A stretch of DNA of 64,000 bases from Acidiphilium sp. C61 (GTDB lineage Bacteria > Pseudomonadota > Alphaproteobacteria > Acetobacterales > Acetobacteraceae). The DNA lies in the NCBI RefSeq assembly GCF_902712915.1, contig NZ_CACTIA010000005.1:1240001-1304000 (forward strand). Direction: 5' to 3'. Position 1 is the stretch's first letter. Every line of letters starts with the position of its first letter. Shown in pieces: positions 63,461 to 64,000 of this stretch. Under the pieces are notes generated by a model. It saw only the letters and a program-made list of their open reading frames with translations, was not told the DNA's origin and did not search any database. A program made the position numbers and the translations under genes.

Positions 63461-64000
63461 CCGAGTTTCGGCGTGAGCGCCTCGGCCTCCATCGCATTGG
63501 CGAGTTCGATCAGGCTGGACCGGCCGACCAGCCGCAGCAGCGAGAATTTCCGCTTCGGCCCGAGAAACACCGGCTTCGCCCGCTTTCCGCAGCGCGCGGC
63601 GATCAGGCCGCGCACATCGCCGAACCCGTCGATCAGGCCGCGTTCGCTGGCAGCACTGCCCAGCATGTAGGAGCCGTCGAACACCGTGTCGTCGCCCTTC
63701 AGCGCGCCGCCGCGGCGCTCGCGCACCCACGCCTTGAAGGCGGCGTGAATGTCGTCGAGCAGCGCCTGGTTGAATGCCGCGTCCCCCGGCCGCTCGGGCG
63801 AGAACGGGTCATTGCGCAGCTTGTTAGCGCCGGCGGTGACGACGCGGCGCTCGATGCCGAAGCGGCGGATCAGGTCATGCACGCCGAAACCGCCGCCGAC
63901 CACGCCGATCGAGCCGACGATCGACATCGGATTGGCAAAAATCTCGTCGCCCGCACAGGCGATCCAGTAGCCGCCGGAAGCGCCGACATCGCCGATCACC
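63457..64000 (-). CDS. S49-family signal peptide peptidase (SppA-like), N-terminus beyond the window
   Basis: About 180 C-terminal residues are visible; the frame is open to the window edge, so the start lies outside. The catalytic serine motif is DVGASGGYWIACAGDEIFANP, followed by SIVGSIGVVGGGFGVHDLI. Downstream is the usual helical region with AASERGLIDGFGDV. S49 enzymes degrade cleaved signal peptides in the inner membrane. Length to the end suggests the short single-domain SppA/SohB-type. The TAG stop lies in element copy g. Confidence 0.92.
   Translation of the reverse strand, partial: VIGDVGASGGYWIACAGDEIFANPMSIVGSIGVVGGGFGVHDLIRRFGIERRVVTAGANKLRNDPFSPERPGDAAFNQALLDDIHAAFKAWVRERRGGALKGDDTVFDGSYMLGSAASERGLIDGFGDVRGLIAARCGKRAKPVFLGPKRKFSLLRLVGRSSLIELANAMEAEALTPKLG

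Overview
The window is a high-GC chromosome segment from an alphaproteobacterium, most likely of the family Acetobacteraceae and Acidiphilium-like. The basis is overall protein character, gene order around the ribosomal block, a zinc-finger adenylate kinase, and the mix of type I secretion, flagellar stator and chromate transporter genes. The genus is inferred from recall and was not tested by search. No rRNA, tRNA, CRISPR array or transposase gene was seen.

Layout. 1-4.6 kb: a minus-strand type I secretion cluster (Sel1-repeat protein, HlyD-type adaptor, HlyB-type ABC exporter with a degenerate C39 domain). 4.9-5.4 kb: a GNAT acetyltransferase. 5.5-11.6 kb: minus-strand motA-motB, a PLP dehydratase, a PMT/ArnT-like glycosyltransferase, a GT2-GtrA fusion and a peroxiredoxin. 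11.7-13.8 kb: a molybdopterin oxidoreductase, smpB and dapA. 13.9-18.7 kb, plus strand: lytic transglycosylase, pgpA, cinA-type amidase and an EAL-domain protein. 18.8-19.8 kb: a two-gene chromate transporter. 19.9-23.5 kb: a small membrane protein, then pstS-pstC-pstA behind a candidate Pho box. 23.6-25.7 kb: a MAPEG protein and an M3 peptidase.

25.9-54.1 kb is one continuous minus-strand information-processing block. In transcription order it is rplK-rplA, rplJ-rplL, rpoB-rpoC, rpsL-rpsG-tuf, the S10 operon, the spc operon ending secY-adk, and the alpha operon rpsM-rpsK-rpoA-rplQ. Two usual members are missing: fusA between rpsG and tuf, and nusG/secE upstream of rplK. Candidate promoters, attenuators and terminators divide the block.

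54.3-64 kb holds an aldo/keto reductase, gltX, a HAD phosphatase-pyrD-lipoprotein run, a fumarylacetoacetase-family hydrolase, an omega-aminotransferase with its semialdehyde dehydrogenase, and the 3' part of an S49 peptidase gene cut by the window edge.

The most interesting signal is a dispersed palindromic element of about 108-112 bp, with four full and three partial copies. It has two hairpins bounded by CTAGAGCA and its complement, joined by a TTTATCA-type linker. In six of seven copies the terminal TAG of the element is the stop codon of the gene reading into it, including rpoC and gltX. Stem-preserving changes between copies indicate selection on the folded form, probably as 3' ends of transcripts.
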